Below, piece by piece: positions 45,222 through 54,010 of a stretch of DNA of 64,000 nucleotides; the stretch's first letter is position 1, and the number at the start of each line of letters is the position of its first letter. A program made the position numbers and the translations under genes. Origin of the DNA: Lacticaseibacillus pabuli (GTDB lineage Bacteria > Bacillota > Bacilli > Lactobacillales > Lactobacillaceae); NCBI RefSeq assembly GCF_028736235.1, contig NZ_CP117884.1:558001-622000 (forward strand), read 5' to 3'. The notes below the pieces were generated by a model. The model had not been told where the DNA came from. It saw nothing but the letters and a program-made list of their open reading frames with translations, and did no database searches.

Positions 45222-45498
45222 GTCGTGTTTGTTTGAATGCGACAATGCGGCTGCCATGACTCAGAATCGGCGTTCACGCGATGACGGCTGTTTTTCATAA
45301 ACGTGGCGGAAAATTAGATTCTGCATAATCCGTGCAACACGGGGTACAAGCGGCCGAAACATATTCACAGGCACTGGGTCAAGCCAGCCGGGTCGCTTTC
45401 AGATGGCTTTTCATAAAAACGCGTGCTGTGTTCGCTCTCAAATCCTTCTCAAATTAAAGTATATTGGTGGCGTTTTAAGGTGTGTCACCATTTATTTT
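45222..45498. other. Non-coding gap before the sigma-factor gene
   Basis: No gene or RNA recognised. It is the likely promoter region of the sigma-factor gene. Confidence 0.4.
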
Positions 45499-45511
45499 AG
45501 GGGGATTTGGG

Positions 45512-46060
45512 ATGAATGATCATGAGATAGAACTAATTCGCCGCGCGCCTGAGGATTCAGACGCGTTTATGGAATTATTTACGCTTTATAAGCCCATTGT
45601 GCTAGGCCAAATTCGGCAAATGTACCTGCGTGATTTGTCCCGAGATGATTGGCTACAAGAGGCCAGCATTGCCTTGATGCGTGCTGCGAAATCTTTTGAT
45701 CCCAGCTCTGGGTCTCAATTTGGCCCCTACTACAAGATGGTTGTTCACTCGCATTACGTCTCCGTGCTGCGACGTGCAATGGCGCGCAAACGTGTGCCAC
45801 CATACGCCTTGGCTTATTTATCAGAGCGGCCTGCGGAAAATAGTCTGGCGGACATTCTGGGTTATTCGGGACGCAACGAGCAGGAGCGTATCTTTGCGTT
45901 GCGCTTGGACTGGGAGAACTTTGTTAGCGAGCTGTCGCCATTAGAGCGGGTCGCATTGCACCACAAACTCAAGACACGGCCACTTGATGATCGTCAAAAG
46001 CGTGCGCTGGAGCGGGTGAAGCATAAGTTAAAAACCTTTCTAGCCGACCTCGCCGACTAG
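45512..46060 (+). CDS. sigH: Sigma-70 family factor, SigH/ComX-like
   Basis: 182 residues with sigma region 2 (about residues 15-75: FTLYKPIVLGQIRQMYLRDLSRDDWLQEA in pieces) and a shorter region 4 at the C terminus (about 125-175: SPLERVALHHKLKTRPLDD). The place between rlmB and rpmG-secE-nusG is the standard position of sigH in Bacillus and of the sigH/comX-type gene in lactobacilli. There it can direct competence genes. Spacing of AGGGGG to the ATG at 45512 decides the start. Function in this organism is inferred from position and family. Confidence 0.82.
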   Translation: MNDHEIELIRRAPEDSDAFMELFTLYKPIVLGQIRQMYLRDLSRDDWLQEASIALMRAAKSFDPSSGSQFGPYYKMVVHSHYVSVLRRAMARKRVPPYALAYLSERPAENSLADILGYSGRNEQERIFALRLDWENFVSELSPLERVALHHKLKTRPLDDRQKRALERVKHKLKTFLADLAD

Positions 46061-46064
46061 CCGC

Positions 46065-46093
46065 TTGCCTAGCGGGGGGCAAAATGCTAAGAT
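46065..46093 (+). promoter_or_regulatory. Promoter of rpmG-secE
   Basis: TTGCCT (46065-46070), a 17-base spacer and an extended -10 (TGCTAAGAT, hexamer 46088-46093). Confidence 0.75.
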
Positions 46094-46129
46094 AGCTTAG
46101 ATATGTTCTAGTATTCTAGGAGGACCGCC

Positions 46130-46279
46130 ATGAGTTTAAAAAAAGTGGCGTTAGCCTGCAGCGTGTGCGGTCAACGGAATTACTTTGTTCCTGAGAACAA
46201 GAAGCGCACAGAGCGGCTGACCCTAAATAAATATTGTAAGCACTGCGGTAAGGTTACTGTTCACCGCGAAACCCGTTAG
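46130..46279 (+). CDS. rpmG: 50S ribosomal protein bL33
   Basis: A 49-residue ribosomal protein starting ATG at 46130 after AGGAGG. Zinc-binding CxxC pairs are at about residues 10-13 (CSVCG) and 36-39 (CKHCG), so this is the Zn-containing form. It lies directly before secE, as is usual in Firmicutes. Confidence 0.93.
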   Translation: MSLKKVALACSVCGQRNYFVPENKKRTERLTLNKYCKHCGKVTVHRETR

Positions 46280-46293
46280 GCAAGGAGACAGAC

Positions 46294-46464
46294 ATGAAGT
46301 TTTTGAAGAGCGTTGTTAAAGAAATGCAGATGGTCACATGGCCAACATCAAAGGAAACCCGTCGTGATACCACGACTGTTATCGTGACCTCCATTTTGTT
46401 TGCAATCTACTTCGCACTGGCAGACTGGGCGATTGTCTCACTGCTTCAGAAGTTCTTGTTCTAA
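46294..46464 (+). CDS. secE: Protein translocase subunit SecE
   Basis: 56 residues with the typical SVVKEMQMVTWPTSKET amphipathic segment, then one membrane helix. It is the small subunit that clamps SecY in the general secretion channel. The short Firmicute form is normal. AAGGAG is upstream of the ATG at 46294, 14 bases after rpmG. A terminator separates it from nusG. Confidence 0.95.
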   Translation: MKFLKSVVKEMQMVTWPTSKETRRDTTTVIVTSILFAIYFALADWAIVSLLQKFLF

Positions 46465-46479
46465 TTCTGCATTTGCTAA

Positions 46480-46508
46480 AGCACACTCGTGAGGGTGGGC
46501 TTTTTATT
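46480..46508 (+). terminator. secE terminator
   Basis: Stem AGC-CACTC / GAGGGTG-GCT followed by TTTTTATTTT. Confidence 0.75.
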
Positions 46509-46552
46509 TTGACTAATGTTTTGGGGATGACGCCGGCGTTTTGCGTTGCCCC

Positions 46553-46581
46553 TTTAGTTTTCGCGGCGCATCTGGTATAGT
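46553..46581 (+). promoter_or_regulatory. nusG promoter
   Basis: TTTAGT, a 17-base spacer and an extended -10 (TGGTATAGT, hexamer 46576-46581). Confidence 0.7.
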
Positions 46582-46650
46582 ATTAGCAGATGTGAAACCA
46601 ACGCCGCCGGTGAAGGTTTTTTTTATTGCACTCACGAAAGGAAGAAAAAG

Positions 46651-47196
46651 ATGGATTCTGCAGATAAGCAGTGGTACGTATTGCACACTTACTCCGGTTA
46701 CGAGAACAAGGTTAAAGCTAACCTCGAATCCCGTGCTGGCTCAATGGGCATGGATGATTACATCTTCCGTGTAATTGTTCCTGAAGAAGAGGAACACACG
46801 CTGAAGAACGGTAAGGAGAAGGTTGAGACCGAAAAGACCTTCCCTGGCTACGTGCTGGTTGAAATGGTCATGACCGATGAATCATGGTTCGTTGTGCGGA
46901 ACACGCCAGGGGTTACCGGTTTTGTCGGTAGTCACGGTGCTGGGAGCAAGCCTGCCCCACTGATGCCAGATGAAATCGCCAAGATTCTGCGTGAGCTTGG
47001 GATGGAAACACACAAGACTGACGTGGACTACGAAGTCGGTGAGACCGTTAAGATTATCGATGGTGCCTTCTCAGGGACAACCGGTAAGCTGACGGAAGTC
47101 GACCACGAGCACTACAAGCTCAAGGCCATCATCGAAATGTTTGGCCGTGAAACCACAGCCGAACTTGATTTCGACCAGGCTGCCAAGATTCAGTAA
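46651..47196 (+). CDS. nusG: Transcription termination/antitermination protein NusG
   Basis: 181 residues: an N-terminal NGN domain (WYVLHTYSGYENKVKANLE, FPGYVLVEM) and a C-terminal KOW domain (VGETVKIIDGAFSGTTGKL). It binds RNA polymerase and modulates pausing. The start at 46651 follows AAAGGAAG. It has its own promoter, since a terminator follows secE. Confidence 0.96.
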   Translation: MDSADKQWYVLHTYSGYENKVKANLESRAGSMGMDDYIFRVIVPEEEEHTLKNGKEKVETEKTFPGYVLVEMVMTDESWFVVRNTPGVTGFVGSHGAGSKPAPLMPDEIAKILRELGMETHKTDVDYEVGETVKIIDGAFSGTTGKLTEVDHEHYKLKAIIEMFGRETTAELDFDQAAKIQ

Positions 47197-47238
47197 TTAA
47201 TTGTAAAAACTAAATTTCTTGTGCCACCGGGTACATTT

Positions 47239-47300
47239 GGACGGGTTGTCGTCGCTTCGTTAGGTCATTGGAGAAGCGATGGCGTGAACCCGTCCTTTTC
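47239..47300 (+). terminator. Long hairpin terminator after nusG
   Basis: Outer arms GGACGGGTT / AACCCGTCC and inner arms CGTCGCTTC / GAAGCGATG are followed by TTTTC. It ends 18 bases before the next start codon, so it could also act as a leader element of the SMR gene. Confidence 0.7.
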
Positions 47301-47318
47301 GATAGCGGAGGTTAGGAA

Positions 47319-47639
47319 ATGAACTGGTTGATTTTAGTATTAGCAGGACTGTGTGAGTGCGTGTGGGCGACAACCATGAAACTAAGCGATGGTTTCACGA
47401 AATTGCCGTATACTTTGGTCACAGTAGTGGGGATGATTGCGAGCTTTGTGTTACTAGCACGAGCTAGCCGCCATATCCCGCTGAGCGTTTCCTATCCCGT
47501 ATGGACGGGCATTGGCGCGGTGGGTGCCGTGCTACTGGGGCTCATACTCTTTCATGAGCGGCTCAACTTGTGGACATTGGGTTTTGTCGTGCTGCTTATT
47601 GTCAGCATTGTGGGCATTAAAGTTTCAAGCGCAGGCTAA
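47319..47639 (+). CDS. sugE: SMR-family exporter, SugE/Gdx type
   Basis: 106 residues with four helices. The pattern AGLCECVWATTMKLSDGFTKLP (in parts: LAGLCECVWA, then TMKLSDGFTKLP) and SVSYPVWTGIGAVGAVLLG matches the SugE/Gdx subgroup, with the essential Glu at residue 13. Proteins of this subgroup export guanidinium with proton exchange. A single gene fits the homodimeric Gdx type. GCGGAGG stands before the ATG. No guanidine riboswitch is seen upstream. Confidence 0.88.
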   Translation: MNWLILVLAGLCECVWATTMKLSDGFTKLPYTLVTVVGMIASFVLLARASRHIPLSVSYPVWTGIGAVGAVLLGLILFHERLNLWTLGFVVLLIVSIVGIKVSSAG

Positions 47640-47657
47640 GCAATTCCTGAAAGCCCC

Positions 47658-47686
47658 TTGTTATTCGCGTCAATTCATGCTAAGTT
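47658..47686 (+). promoter_or_regulatory. Promoter of rplK-rplA
   Basis: TTGTTA, a 17-base spacer and an extended -10 (TGCTAAGTT, hexamer 47681-47686). Confidence 0.65.
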
Positions 47687-47769
47687 ATACCAGTATGTTT
47701 TTGCATACCTGTGGGAGGCCAAAAAATCTGGTCATCTAACCACATCACGGACTAAGGAGGTCATGTTTC

Positions 47770-48195
47770 GTGGCTAAAAAAGTAGCAAATGTCGTAAAAC
47801 TTCAGATCCCTGCTGGTAAGGCAACACCTGCCCCTCCAGTTGGTCCTGCTCTTGGGCAGGCCGGGATTAACATCATGGGCTTCACAAAGGACTTCAACGC
47901 TCGGACTGCAGATCAGGCCGGCATGCTGATTCCTGTTGTGATCACCGTTTTCGAAGACCGTTCTTTCGAATTCGTAACCAAGACTCCTCCAGCAGCTGTC
48001 CTTCTTAAGAAGGCTGCTGGCGTGGAACACGGTTCTGGTGAACCAAACACCAAGAAGGTTGCTAAGGTAACCAAGGCTCAGGTTCAGCAGATCGCTGAAA
48101 CGAAGATGCAAGACCTTAACGCTGGTAGTGTTGAAGCTGCTATGCGCATGGTTGAAGGGACTGCACGGTCCATGGGCTTCGAAGTCGAAGGCTAA
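47770..48195 (+). CDS. rplK: 50S ribosomal protein uL11
   Basis: 141 residues with [20 protein letters not shown] and [13 protein letters not shown] at the N terminus and the RNA-binding C-terminal domain. Together with L10/L12 it forms the GTPase-associated stalk base. Start GTG at 47770 follows AAGGAGG; another ATG, at 47763, is out of frame. Confidence 0.96.
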   Translation: MAKKVANVVKLQIPAGKATPAPPVGPALGQAGINIMGFTKDFNARTADQAGMLIPVVITVFEDRSFEFVTKTPPAAVLLKKAAGVEHGSGEPNTKKVAKVTKAQVQQIAETKMQDLNAGSVEAAMRMVEGTARSMGFEVEG

Positions 48196-48286
48196 ACCTG
48201 CATCCGGATGGACGACGAAAGCCGTCACTATCAGAGTGGAAGGGATAACATCCCGTTGACCACATTTGCAAGGAGGAAAACCCAGA

Positions 48287-48976
48287 ATGGCTAAAAAAGG
48301 TAAAAATTACATTGAGGCTGCTAAGGCAGTCGACGCTGACAAGCTTTACACTCCAGAGGAAGCTGTGGAACTCGTAAAGAAGGTCAGCTTTGCAAAGTTC
48401 GACGAAACCGTCGAAGTTGCATACCGTCTCAACCTCGACCCTAAGCAGGCTGATCAGCAGTTGCGTGGCGCCGTTGTCCTTCCAAACGGGACCGGTAAAA
48501 CTCAGCGCGTGATCGTCTTTGCACAGGGCGAACAAGCTAAGCAGGCTGAAGCTGCTGGTGCTGACTTGGTCGGTGCTGACGACTTGGTTGAAAAGATTTC
48601 CGATGGTTGGCTTGATTTTGACGTTGCGGTTGCAACGCCACCTATGATGGCTAAGGTAGGTCGTTTAGGCCGTGTCCTTGGTCCTAAGGGTCTCATGCCT
48701 AACCCTAAGACTGGTACTGTTACGATGGACGTGACCAAAGCGGTTAACGACATCAAGGCAGGGCAGGTTGCATACCGTGTTGATAAGGCCGGTATCATCC
48801 ATGCACCAATCGGTAAGGTCAGCTTTGACACTGCCAAGCTTGTTGAAAACTTCAAGATGCTCAACGATACCTTAACCCGTATCCGTCCTGCATCTGTTAA
48901 GGGTGTTTACATCAAGTCCTTGACACTGACATCTACATTCGGCCCTGGTGTCGCTGTGGATGAAGGCAAGTTCTAA
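48287..48976 (+). CDS. rplA: 50S ribosomal protein uL1
   Basis: 229 residues with [33 protein letters not shown] and the C-terminal [11 protein letters not shown]. It forms the L1 stalk and in many bacteria represses its own operon. The ATG at 48287 follows AAGGAGG. It is in one operon with rplK, 91 bp apart. Confidence 0.97.
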   Translation: MAKKGKNYIEAAKAVDADKLYTPEEAVELVKKVSFAKFDETVEVAYRLNLDPKQADQQLRGAVVLPNGTGKTQRVIVFAQGEQAKQAEAAGADLVGADDLVEKISDGWLDFDVAVATPPMMAKVGRLGRVLGPKGLMPNPKTGTVTMDVTKAVNDIKAGQVAYRVDKAGIIHAPIGKVSFDTAKLVENFKMLNDTLTRIRPASVKGVYIKSLTLTSTFGPGVAVDEGKF

Positions 48977-48994
48977 TTCTAAATTAGATCATGG

Positions 48995-49020
48995 AGGTCC
49001 GTCATTTGGCGGGCCTTTTT
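48995..49020 (+). terminator. rplA terminator
   Basis: Stem AGGTCCG / CGGGCCT followed by five T. Confidence 0.82.
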
Positions 49021-49063
49021 GCTTGGTGGAAATTGCAGATTCATGCACAATTTCAGAAAATCC

Positions 49064-49211
49064 TTGACGTGCCCCGGGATACATGGTTTAATAGTCTTCG
49101 TGTTAAAAACTCTGCCTAAGACTCAGGGGGCGCAAGCCTTAATCATCCTGCCGAGGTGGTATCAAAGTGTTAATTGATACCTCTATGTCTTGGTGGACAT
49201 GGAGTTTTTTT
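49064..49211 (+). promoter_or_regulatory. rplJ promoter and L10 leader attenuator
   Basis: TTGACG (49064-49069), 17 bases, TTTAAT (49087-49092). The leader contains the conserved GCCTTAATCATCCTGCCGAG core of L10 leaders. An anti-structure GGTATCA / TGATACC (49158-49182) comes next. A terminator follows, with stem CTCTATGTC / GACATGGAG and seven T (49181-49211). Excess L10 with L7/L12 is expected to bind and stop transcription. Confidence 0.88.
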
Positions 49212-49256
49212 ATTTATAAAAGACCACCATGAACTAAACATCAGGAGGTGAAACAC

Positions 49257-49763
49257 ATGAGTGAAACAATCATTGCTGGGAAGGCTAAAGTCGTAGCCGG
49301 TATCACAGAACAGTTCAACAACGCGGAATCCGCTGTTGTTGTTAACTACCGTGGTCTGACTGTTGACGAAGTAACCGAACTGCGTAAGGAACTGCGTGAA
49401 GCAGGTGCCAAGATGGAAGTCATCAAGAACACCTACCTTCGCCGTGCTGCTGACGCTGCAGGTTACGAAGGTCTCGACGACGTCTTCAGCGGTCCTACTG
49501 CTATTGCTTTCGGTTCTGACGATGTTACGGCTCCTGCCCGCATCATGAAGAAGTTTGCTAAGCAGTTCGATGCCCTTGAAATTAAGGGTGGCTTTATCCA
49601 GGGAAAGATCGCAACCTTGGAACAGATCGACGAACTCGCTGGTCTGCCAGATCGCGAAGGTATGCTTTCAATGCTGCTTTCCGTATTGCAGGCACCAGTT
49701 CGCAACGTCGCATACGCCGTCAAGGCTGTATCCGACAGCAAGAACGAAGAACCAGCAGCCTAA
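49257..49763 (+). CDS. rplJ: 50S ribosomal protein uL10
   Basis: 168 residues with [25 protein letters not shown] (in parts: [18 protein letters not shown]) and [20 protein letters not shown]. It anchors the L7/L12 stalk and binds the leader upstream. The ATG at 49257 follows AGGAGGTG; a GTG three codons earlier is inside that site. Confidence 0.96.
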   Translation: MSETIIAGKAKVVAGITEQFNNAESAVVVNYRGLTVDEVTELRKELREAGAKMEVIKNTYLRRAADAAGYEGLDDVFSGPTAIAFGSDDVTAPARIMKKFAKQFDALEIKGGFIQGKIATLEQIDELAGLPDREGMLSMLLSVLQAPVRNVAYAVKAVSDSKNEEPAA

Positions 49764-49828
49764 GCGCCGCGTGATTCTTAGTCTTACACACTATTACATT
49801 TTGAATCGAAAATTGGAGGAAACCAATC

Positions 49829-50197
49829 ATGGCATTGGACACACAAGCAATTGTCGACCAGCTTAAGGATGCTTCTATTCTTGAACTGAACGACCTCGTA
49901 AAGGCAATCGAAGAAGAATTCAACGTTACCGCAGCTGCTCCTGTAGCAGCAGCCGGTGCAGCTGCTGGCGCAGATGCAGAAGCTAAGGACAGCTTCACCG
50001 TTGAACTTACTGACGTAGGTCAGGAAAAGGTTAAGGTCATCAAGGAAGTCCGTGCGATTACCGGTCTTGGCCTCAAGGATGCTAAGGGCCTCGTTGATGC
50101 AGCTCCTTCTTCCATCAAGGAAGACGTTGCTACTGACGACGCTAACAAGATCAAGGAACAGCTCGAAGCTGTTGGCGCAACCGTTACCCTCAAGTAA
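49829..50197 (+). CDS. rplL: 50S ribosomal protein bL12 (L7/L12)
   Basis: 122 residues: an N-terminal dimer domain, an Ala-rich hinge (about residues 37-55) and the factor-binding C-terminal domain with [27 protein letters not shown] precedes the ATG. Highly biased codons fit very high expression. It is followed by a strong terminator. Confidence 0.97.
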   Translation: MALDTQAIVDQLKDASILELNDLVKAIEEEFNVTAAAPVAAAGAAAGADAEAKDSFTVELTDVGQEKVKVIKEVRAITGLGLKDAKGLVDAAPSSIKEDVATDDANKIKEQLEAVGATVTLK

Positions 50198-50215
50198 TTT
50201 GCGTTTACCTTGGAA

Positions 50216-50261
50216 ACGGACTCTGTTTACCCTTCGCGGGCGGGCAGAGCCCGTTTTTTTG
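50216..50261 (+). terminator. rplJ-rplL terminator
   Basis: Stem ACGGACTCTG / CAGAGCCCGT, one mismatch, followed by seven T. Confidence 0.88.
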
Positions 50262-50399
50262 TACAGTTTGGCCATCGAATTTTTTCTTTTTGTGAAATTT
50301 ATTCTTAATCTGTCCTTGAGACATAAAAGGTGGGACAATAGAGTTTCGAAGGGTTGCGACTCATGTTACCCAGTCATGAATAGTTAGGAGATTATTGAT

Positions 50400-50864
50400 A
50401 TGGCCTACCGTACTCAGCCACTACTTTCACCGACGGCCATCGTTTCGCTGATTCTCTTTGTCAGCGCCTTTAACGTTATTAACACGTCCGTCGATCCTAC
50501 CAGCCGTCCGCAGAGCTCAGCCTCACGGAGCAGCTTAATTCAGAGCATTGAACAAAAGAAAAATCCAAACGCCAGCACCTCAAGTGCATCAACGACGACA
50601 TCCAGTGATAAATCAACCTCATCAAAGCCGGATGATTCGCAGAGCAGCAGCACCTCGTCCGCAGAGCCATCATCACGGAGCGAGACCAGTTCGTCTGCCA
50701 GTCAGCAGAATCAGCAACGGGATGAACAGCAGTCGTCCAGTCAGTCGCACACGGATGAAAGTTCTTCTAGCTCGGCCGCTAGCTCATCCAGCACACACGC
50801 CGACAATACGCAGCAGAACAACACGGACGACACCAACAAACAATCAACGGATACGTCTGAGTAA
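50400..50864 (+). CDS. Serine-rich single-pass membrane protein, unknown
   Basis: 154 residues, not recognised. One hydrophobic helix lies near the N terminus (about residues 10-28, SPTAIVSLILFVSAFNVI). After it comes a tail of more than 100 residues composed mostly of Ser, Thr, Gln, Asp and Asn, with no fold visible. The tail is probably outside the cell and could be glycosylated, but this is a guess. It is 17 bp before the next unknown membrane gene, so the two form a unit. TTAGGAG precedes the ATG. Confidence 0.75.
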   Translation: MAYRTQPLLSPTAIVSLILFVSAFNVINTSVDPTSRPQSSASRSSLIQSIEQKKNPNASTSSASTTTSSDKSTSSKPDDSQSSSTSSAEPSSRSETSSSASQQNQQRDEQQSSSQSHTDESSSSSAASSSSTHADNTQQNNTDDTNKQSTDTSE

Positions 50865-50881
50865 AGACTGGAGGTTTTAGT

Positions 50882-51703
50882 ATGCTCACAGCACTTGATT
50901 TAGTGAACCGCCTGCTTAATTATTTCAATATTCAGGACAAACCTAAGGGCAAGGTCTTTACAGTTGTGGCGTTTGTCGCTAACTTTTACATCCTGTACGT
51001 CGCGTTGAACAATCTGCGTTTTGCCGGTTATCGCTGGCGCGGGGTGCTATACATGGCCTTGTTCCTCGTCTTTTTGTACTTCATCTTCCTGAATTTTCTT
51101 TATTACTTCACGAACAAGAAATTTAAATATGACATTTCGCCGAAAATCGAAAAGGCGCTGGGCGGGAACGCCAAGGTGCACAAGGAGGCCGTTGAAGCCT
51201 TTACCAAGGTGGATCAGCCCAGCTCCGGCGTCTTTGCCGAGGATGAAATGCTGCCCAGCAGTGTGACCATCAATCACAACCAGCAGTTGGCACTCGACAA
51301 ACTGGTGGATGCCATGGTTCACGAGGGCATTGTCACGACGAACTACCAGGGACTGGATGACGATGCCTTGGCACGTGTTGCGACGGATACCAAGGGGCCA
51401 CTCCTGGCCATTGGGGCGCCGGTGCCACTCCCGTTTTTTGAGTTGCGTCATACCCTCGATAATCGTTATGTCATTATCGCCGGACTGAATAGTTTGGACT
51501 ACAACGAGATTGCCACCGTGACGAAAGTGGGGATTAGCCCGATTGACCGCGCGGCAGAACAATACAGTTTGGCGGCCGCGAGCGTCACCTTAACGGGTGG
51601 TCAGCAAAAGGAACTCGGTCGTTCAGGTATGCAAGAATATTCTGAAAAATACAGTATAAATGTCAGGATAGCTTACAAGAATCCGAACGAATCGGTACAA
51701 TAA
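50882..51703 (+). CDS. Membrane protein of unknown function
   Basis: 273 residues, not assigned to a characterised family. Two hydrophobic helices lie near the N terminus (about residues 25-45 and 55-78). A soluble domain of about 190 residues follows, mixed alpha/beta, with no catalytic motif that I recognise. CTGGAGG precedes the ATG. It lies between the Ser-rich membrane protein and the amino acid ABC transporter; there is no terminator to the latter, so a link is possible but weak. Confidence 0.8.
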   Translation: MLTALDLVNRLLNYFNIQDKPKGKVFTVVAFVANFYILYVALNNLRFAGYRWRGVLYMALFLVFLYFIFLNFLYYFTNKKFKYDISPKIEKALGGNAKVHKEAVEAFTKVDQPSSGVFAEDEMLPSSVTINHNQQLALDKLVDAMVHEGIVTTNYQGLDDDALARVATDTKGPLLAIGAPVPLPFFELRHTLDNRYVIIAGLNSLDYNEIATVTKVGISPIDRAAEQYSLAAASVTLTGGQQKELGRSGMQEYSEKYSINVRIAYKNPNESVQ

Positions 51704-51776
51704 CGAAGATATATTTGCATTTCTCTCGTATTCACAGTAAACTTTAAAAAAGCGATACATTTTTGGAGGTAGTCTT

Positions 51777-52514
51777 ATGTCCATGATCGAGTTTCACGAT
51801 GTCGAGAAATACTACGGCGATTTCCACGCGCTGAAGAACATTAATCTCAAAATTGATAAGGGTGAGGTTGTCACCGTTATCGGGCCGTCTGGGTCTGGTA
51901 AATCAACCTTGCTGCGGACTATCAATGGACTTGAACAGATTACAAGTGGCAAACTTCTGGTCAATGACATGGATCTTGCTGACAAGAAAACGGATATGAA
52001 CCGTACCCGTCGTGATGTCGGCATGGTGTTCCAACACTTTAACCTGTATGCCAACAAGACGGTGTTGGATAACATTACCCTTGGTCCGCGTTTGGTGCTC
52101 AAGCAGGACAAAGCAAAATCTGAAAAAGAGGCCATGGACCTCTTGAAGATGGTTGGGTTAGCTGACAAGTCAGCTAGTTTCCCTAGTATGTTATCAGGTG
52201 GTCAAAAGCAGCGTGTTGCGATTGCCCGTAGCCTCGCGATGCACCCGAAGGCCATCCTGTTTGATGAACCAACCAGTGCGCTGGACCCTGAAATGGTTGG
52301 TGATGTGCTGGACGTTATGAAGAAGATTGCCCAGCAAGGCATGACCATGGTCGTGGTTACCCACGAAATGGGATTTGCCAAGCAGGTGGGTAACCGGATT
52401 ATCTTCATGGCTGATGGGACAATTCTTGAAGACAGTTCTGATGTTACGGACTTCTTCGCCCACCCAAAGGACAAACGTGCGCAGGAATTCATTAGTAAGA
52501 TTATTAACCACTAG
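51777..52514 (+). CDS. glnQ: Polar amino acid ABC transporter, ATP-binding protein
   Basis: This 245-residue ATPase energises uptake of glutamine or a related amino acid. Walker A is GPSGSGKST (about residues 37-45), the signature LSGGQKQR (about 140), Walker B AILFDEP (about 158) and the H-loop VVVTHEMGFA. TTGGAGG supports the ATG at 51777; a second ATG follows two codons later. The order ATPase, binding protein, two permeases is that of glnQHMP in Bacillus. Confidence 0.92.
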   Translation: MSMIEFHDVEKYYGDFHALKNINLKIDKGEVVTVIGPSGSGKSTLLRTINGLEQITSGKLLVNDMDLADKKTDMNRTRRDVGMVFQHFNLYANKTVLDNITLGPRLVLKQDKAKSEKEAMDLLKMVGLADKSASFPSMLSGGQKQRVAIARSLAMHPKAILFDEPTSALDPEMVGDVLDVMKKIAQQGMTMVVVTHEMGFAKQVGNRIIFMADGTILEDSSDVTDFFAHPKDKRAQEFISKIINH

Positions 52515-52525
52515 GGGGCGACAAT

Positions 52526-53353
52526 ATGGCAAAACGATTGTTTAAGCTCCTAGCACCCCTTGTGATGCTGGTGGGCCTAGTCGTGATGTTGAGCGGCTGT
52601 GGGAACAGTGTTGCCAACCGCGATACGCTGGCTAATGCAAAGAAAACTGATTCGATTGTCTGGGGTGTTAAGGCCGACACCAACCTGTTCGGCCTGATGA
52701 ACATCAAGACGGGTAAGATTCAGGGCTTTGACATTGATATTGCCAAGGCGCTGACCAAGAAGATTCTGGGTAAGAAGGGCCACGCCAAGTTTACGCAGGT
52801 CACTTCTGACACCCGGATGCCGCTGATTAAGGCGGGGAACATTGATGCCATTATTGCGACCATGACGATTACGCCTGAACGTGCCAAGCAAGTCGACTTC
52901 TCGAACGTCTACTTCAAAGCCGGGGGTTCCATCCTGGTCAAGAAGGGTAGCCCGATCAAGAGCGTCAAGGACCTCAAGAAGGGTACCAAGGTCATCGTCG
53001 TGCAAGGTAGTACGTACGGTGACAGTATCAAGAAGGCTGCGCCAAACACGCAGGTGCTCCAGCTAGCCGACTACGCCTCAGCGTTTACGGCGCTGAAGTC
53101 CGGTCAAGCTGACGCGCTCTCGACTGATAACGGGATTCTTTATGGGATGTCGCTTCAGGATAAGAATTACGTCGTGGTTGGCGGGACCTACACCAATGAA
53201 CCTTATGGGATTGCCGTTAACAAGGGTCAAAAGCCATTCCGCAACGCGATTAACAAAGCGCTCGACGAAATTAAGGCGGATGGCACTTACGACAAAATCG
53301 CCCAGAAGTGGTTCGGCGACGTTCCTGGTTTCAACGTAAAGGAGGTACGCTAA
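52526..53353 (+). CDS. glnH: Amino acid ABC transporter, substrate-binding lipoprotein
   Basis: 275 residues: a lipoprotein signal with lipobox LSGC (cysteine at about residue 26), then a two-lobed SBP_bac_3 domain. It has GFDIDIAKALTKKILG, ATMTITPERAKQVDFS and the C-terminal KADGTYDKIAQKWFG. It captures polar amino acids outside the membrane; glutamine/glutamate is the likely ligand by family. It is 11 bp after the ATPase gene and overlaps the permease start. Confidence 0.92.
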   Translation: MAKRLFKLLAPLVMLVGLVVMLSGCGNSVANRDTLANAKKTDSIVWGVKADTNLFGLMNIKTGKIQGFDIDIAKALTKKILGKKGHAKFTQVTSDTRMPLIKAGNIDAIIATMTITPERAKQVDFSNVYFKAGGSILVKKGSPIKSVKDLKKGTKVIVVQGSTYGDSIKKAAPNTQVLQLADYASAFTALKSGQADALSTDNGILYGMSLQDKNYVVVGGTYTNEPYGIAVNKGQKPFRNAINKALDEIKADGTYDKIAQKWFGDVPGFNVKEVR

Positions 53354-53997
53354 TGCTCAGCATTTTAACGAATAATCTGGGCACACTCGGCGGTGCGTTT
53401 TGGGTCACCATCGAGTGCAGCCTGCTTGCCTTAGTCGGGTCCTCGGTACTCGGCATTGTGTTCGCCCTGTTCGAACTGAGCCCCATCCGGTGGTTGCACA
53501 TCGTGGGCCGGGTTTACGTCGAAGTCGTGCGGAACATTCCATTGCTTGTCATCACGATGGTCTTCTACGTGGTCATTCCCAAGTACGTGTTCCCAATCAG
53601 CGGGTTCGCTGCCGGGACGATTGGGTTGACCATTTACACCAGCGCGTTCATCGCCGAAACGGTCCGTGCCGGGATTGAAGCGGTCGCTGGTGGTCAGATG
53701 GAAGGTGCGCGTAGCGTCGGCATGACCTGGATGCAGGCCATGACACAGATCGTGTTCCCACAGGCCATCAAAGTCACCATTCCACCACTGGGCAACCAGT
53801 TTATCAACTTGGTTAAGAACTCATCCGTCCTTGCCTTCGTGTCAGGCTTTGACCTGATGTACCAGGGCAAGCTCATTGCGGCGGCAACGCTCAATACCTT
53901 TGATTCTTACTTCGTGGTCGGCATTTTCTACCTGATCATCACGATGCCGCTATCTTACTTCATGCGCTATCTCGAAAAGCGCTGGCAGACGGCTTAA
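53353..53997 (+). CDS. glnM: Amino acid ABC transporter, permease 1
   Basis: This 214-residue permease of the HisM/GlnP type has five helices and the coupling EAA loop (ETVRAGIEAVAGGQMEGARS, about residues 98-117). The start overlaps the stop of the binding-protein gene (TAATG), with AAAGGAGG just upstream. It forms a heterodimer with the next gene product. Confidence 0.92.
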   Translation: MLSILTNNLGTLGGAFWVTIECSLLALVGSSVLGIVFALFELSPIRWLHIVGRVYVEVVRNIPLLVITMVFYVVIPKYVFPISGFAAGTIGLTIYTSAFIAETVRAGIEAVAGGQMEGARSVGMTWMQAMTQIVFPQAIKVTIPPLGNQFINLVKNSSVLAFVSGFDLMYQGKLIAAATLNTFDSYFVVGIFYLIITMPLSYFMRYLEKRWQTA

Positions 53998-54010
53998 GGG
54001 GGCGGGATAA

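Noticed and set aside
47197..47318. Guanidine riboswitch before the SugE/Gdx gene
   Set aside because: I could not find the known guanidine-I, -II or -III core elements; only a terminator-like hairpin is present.
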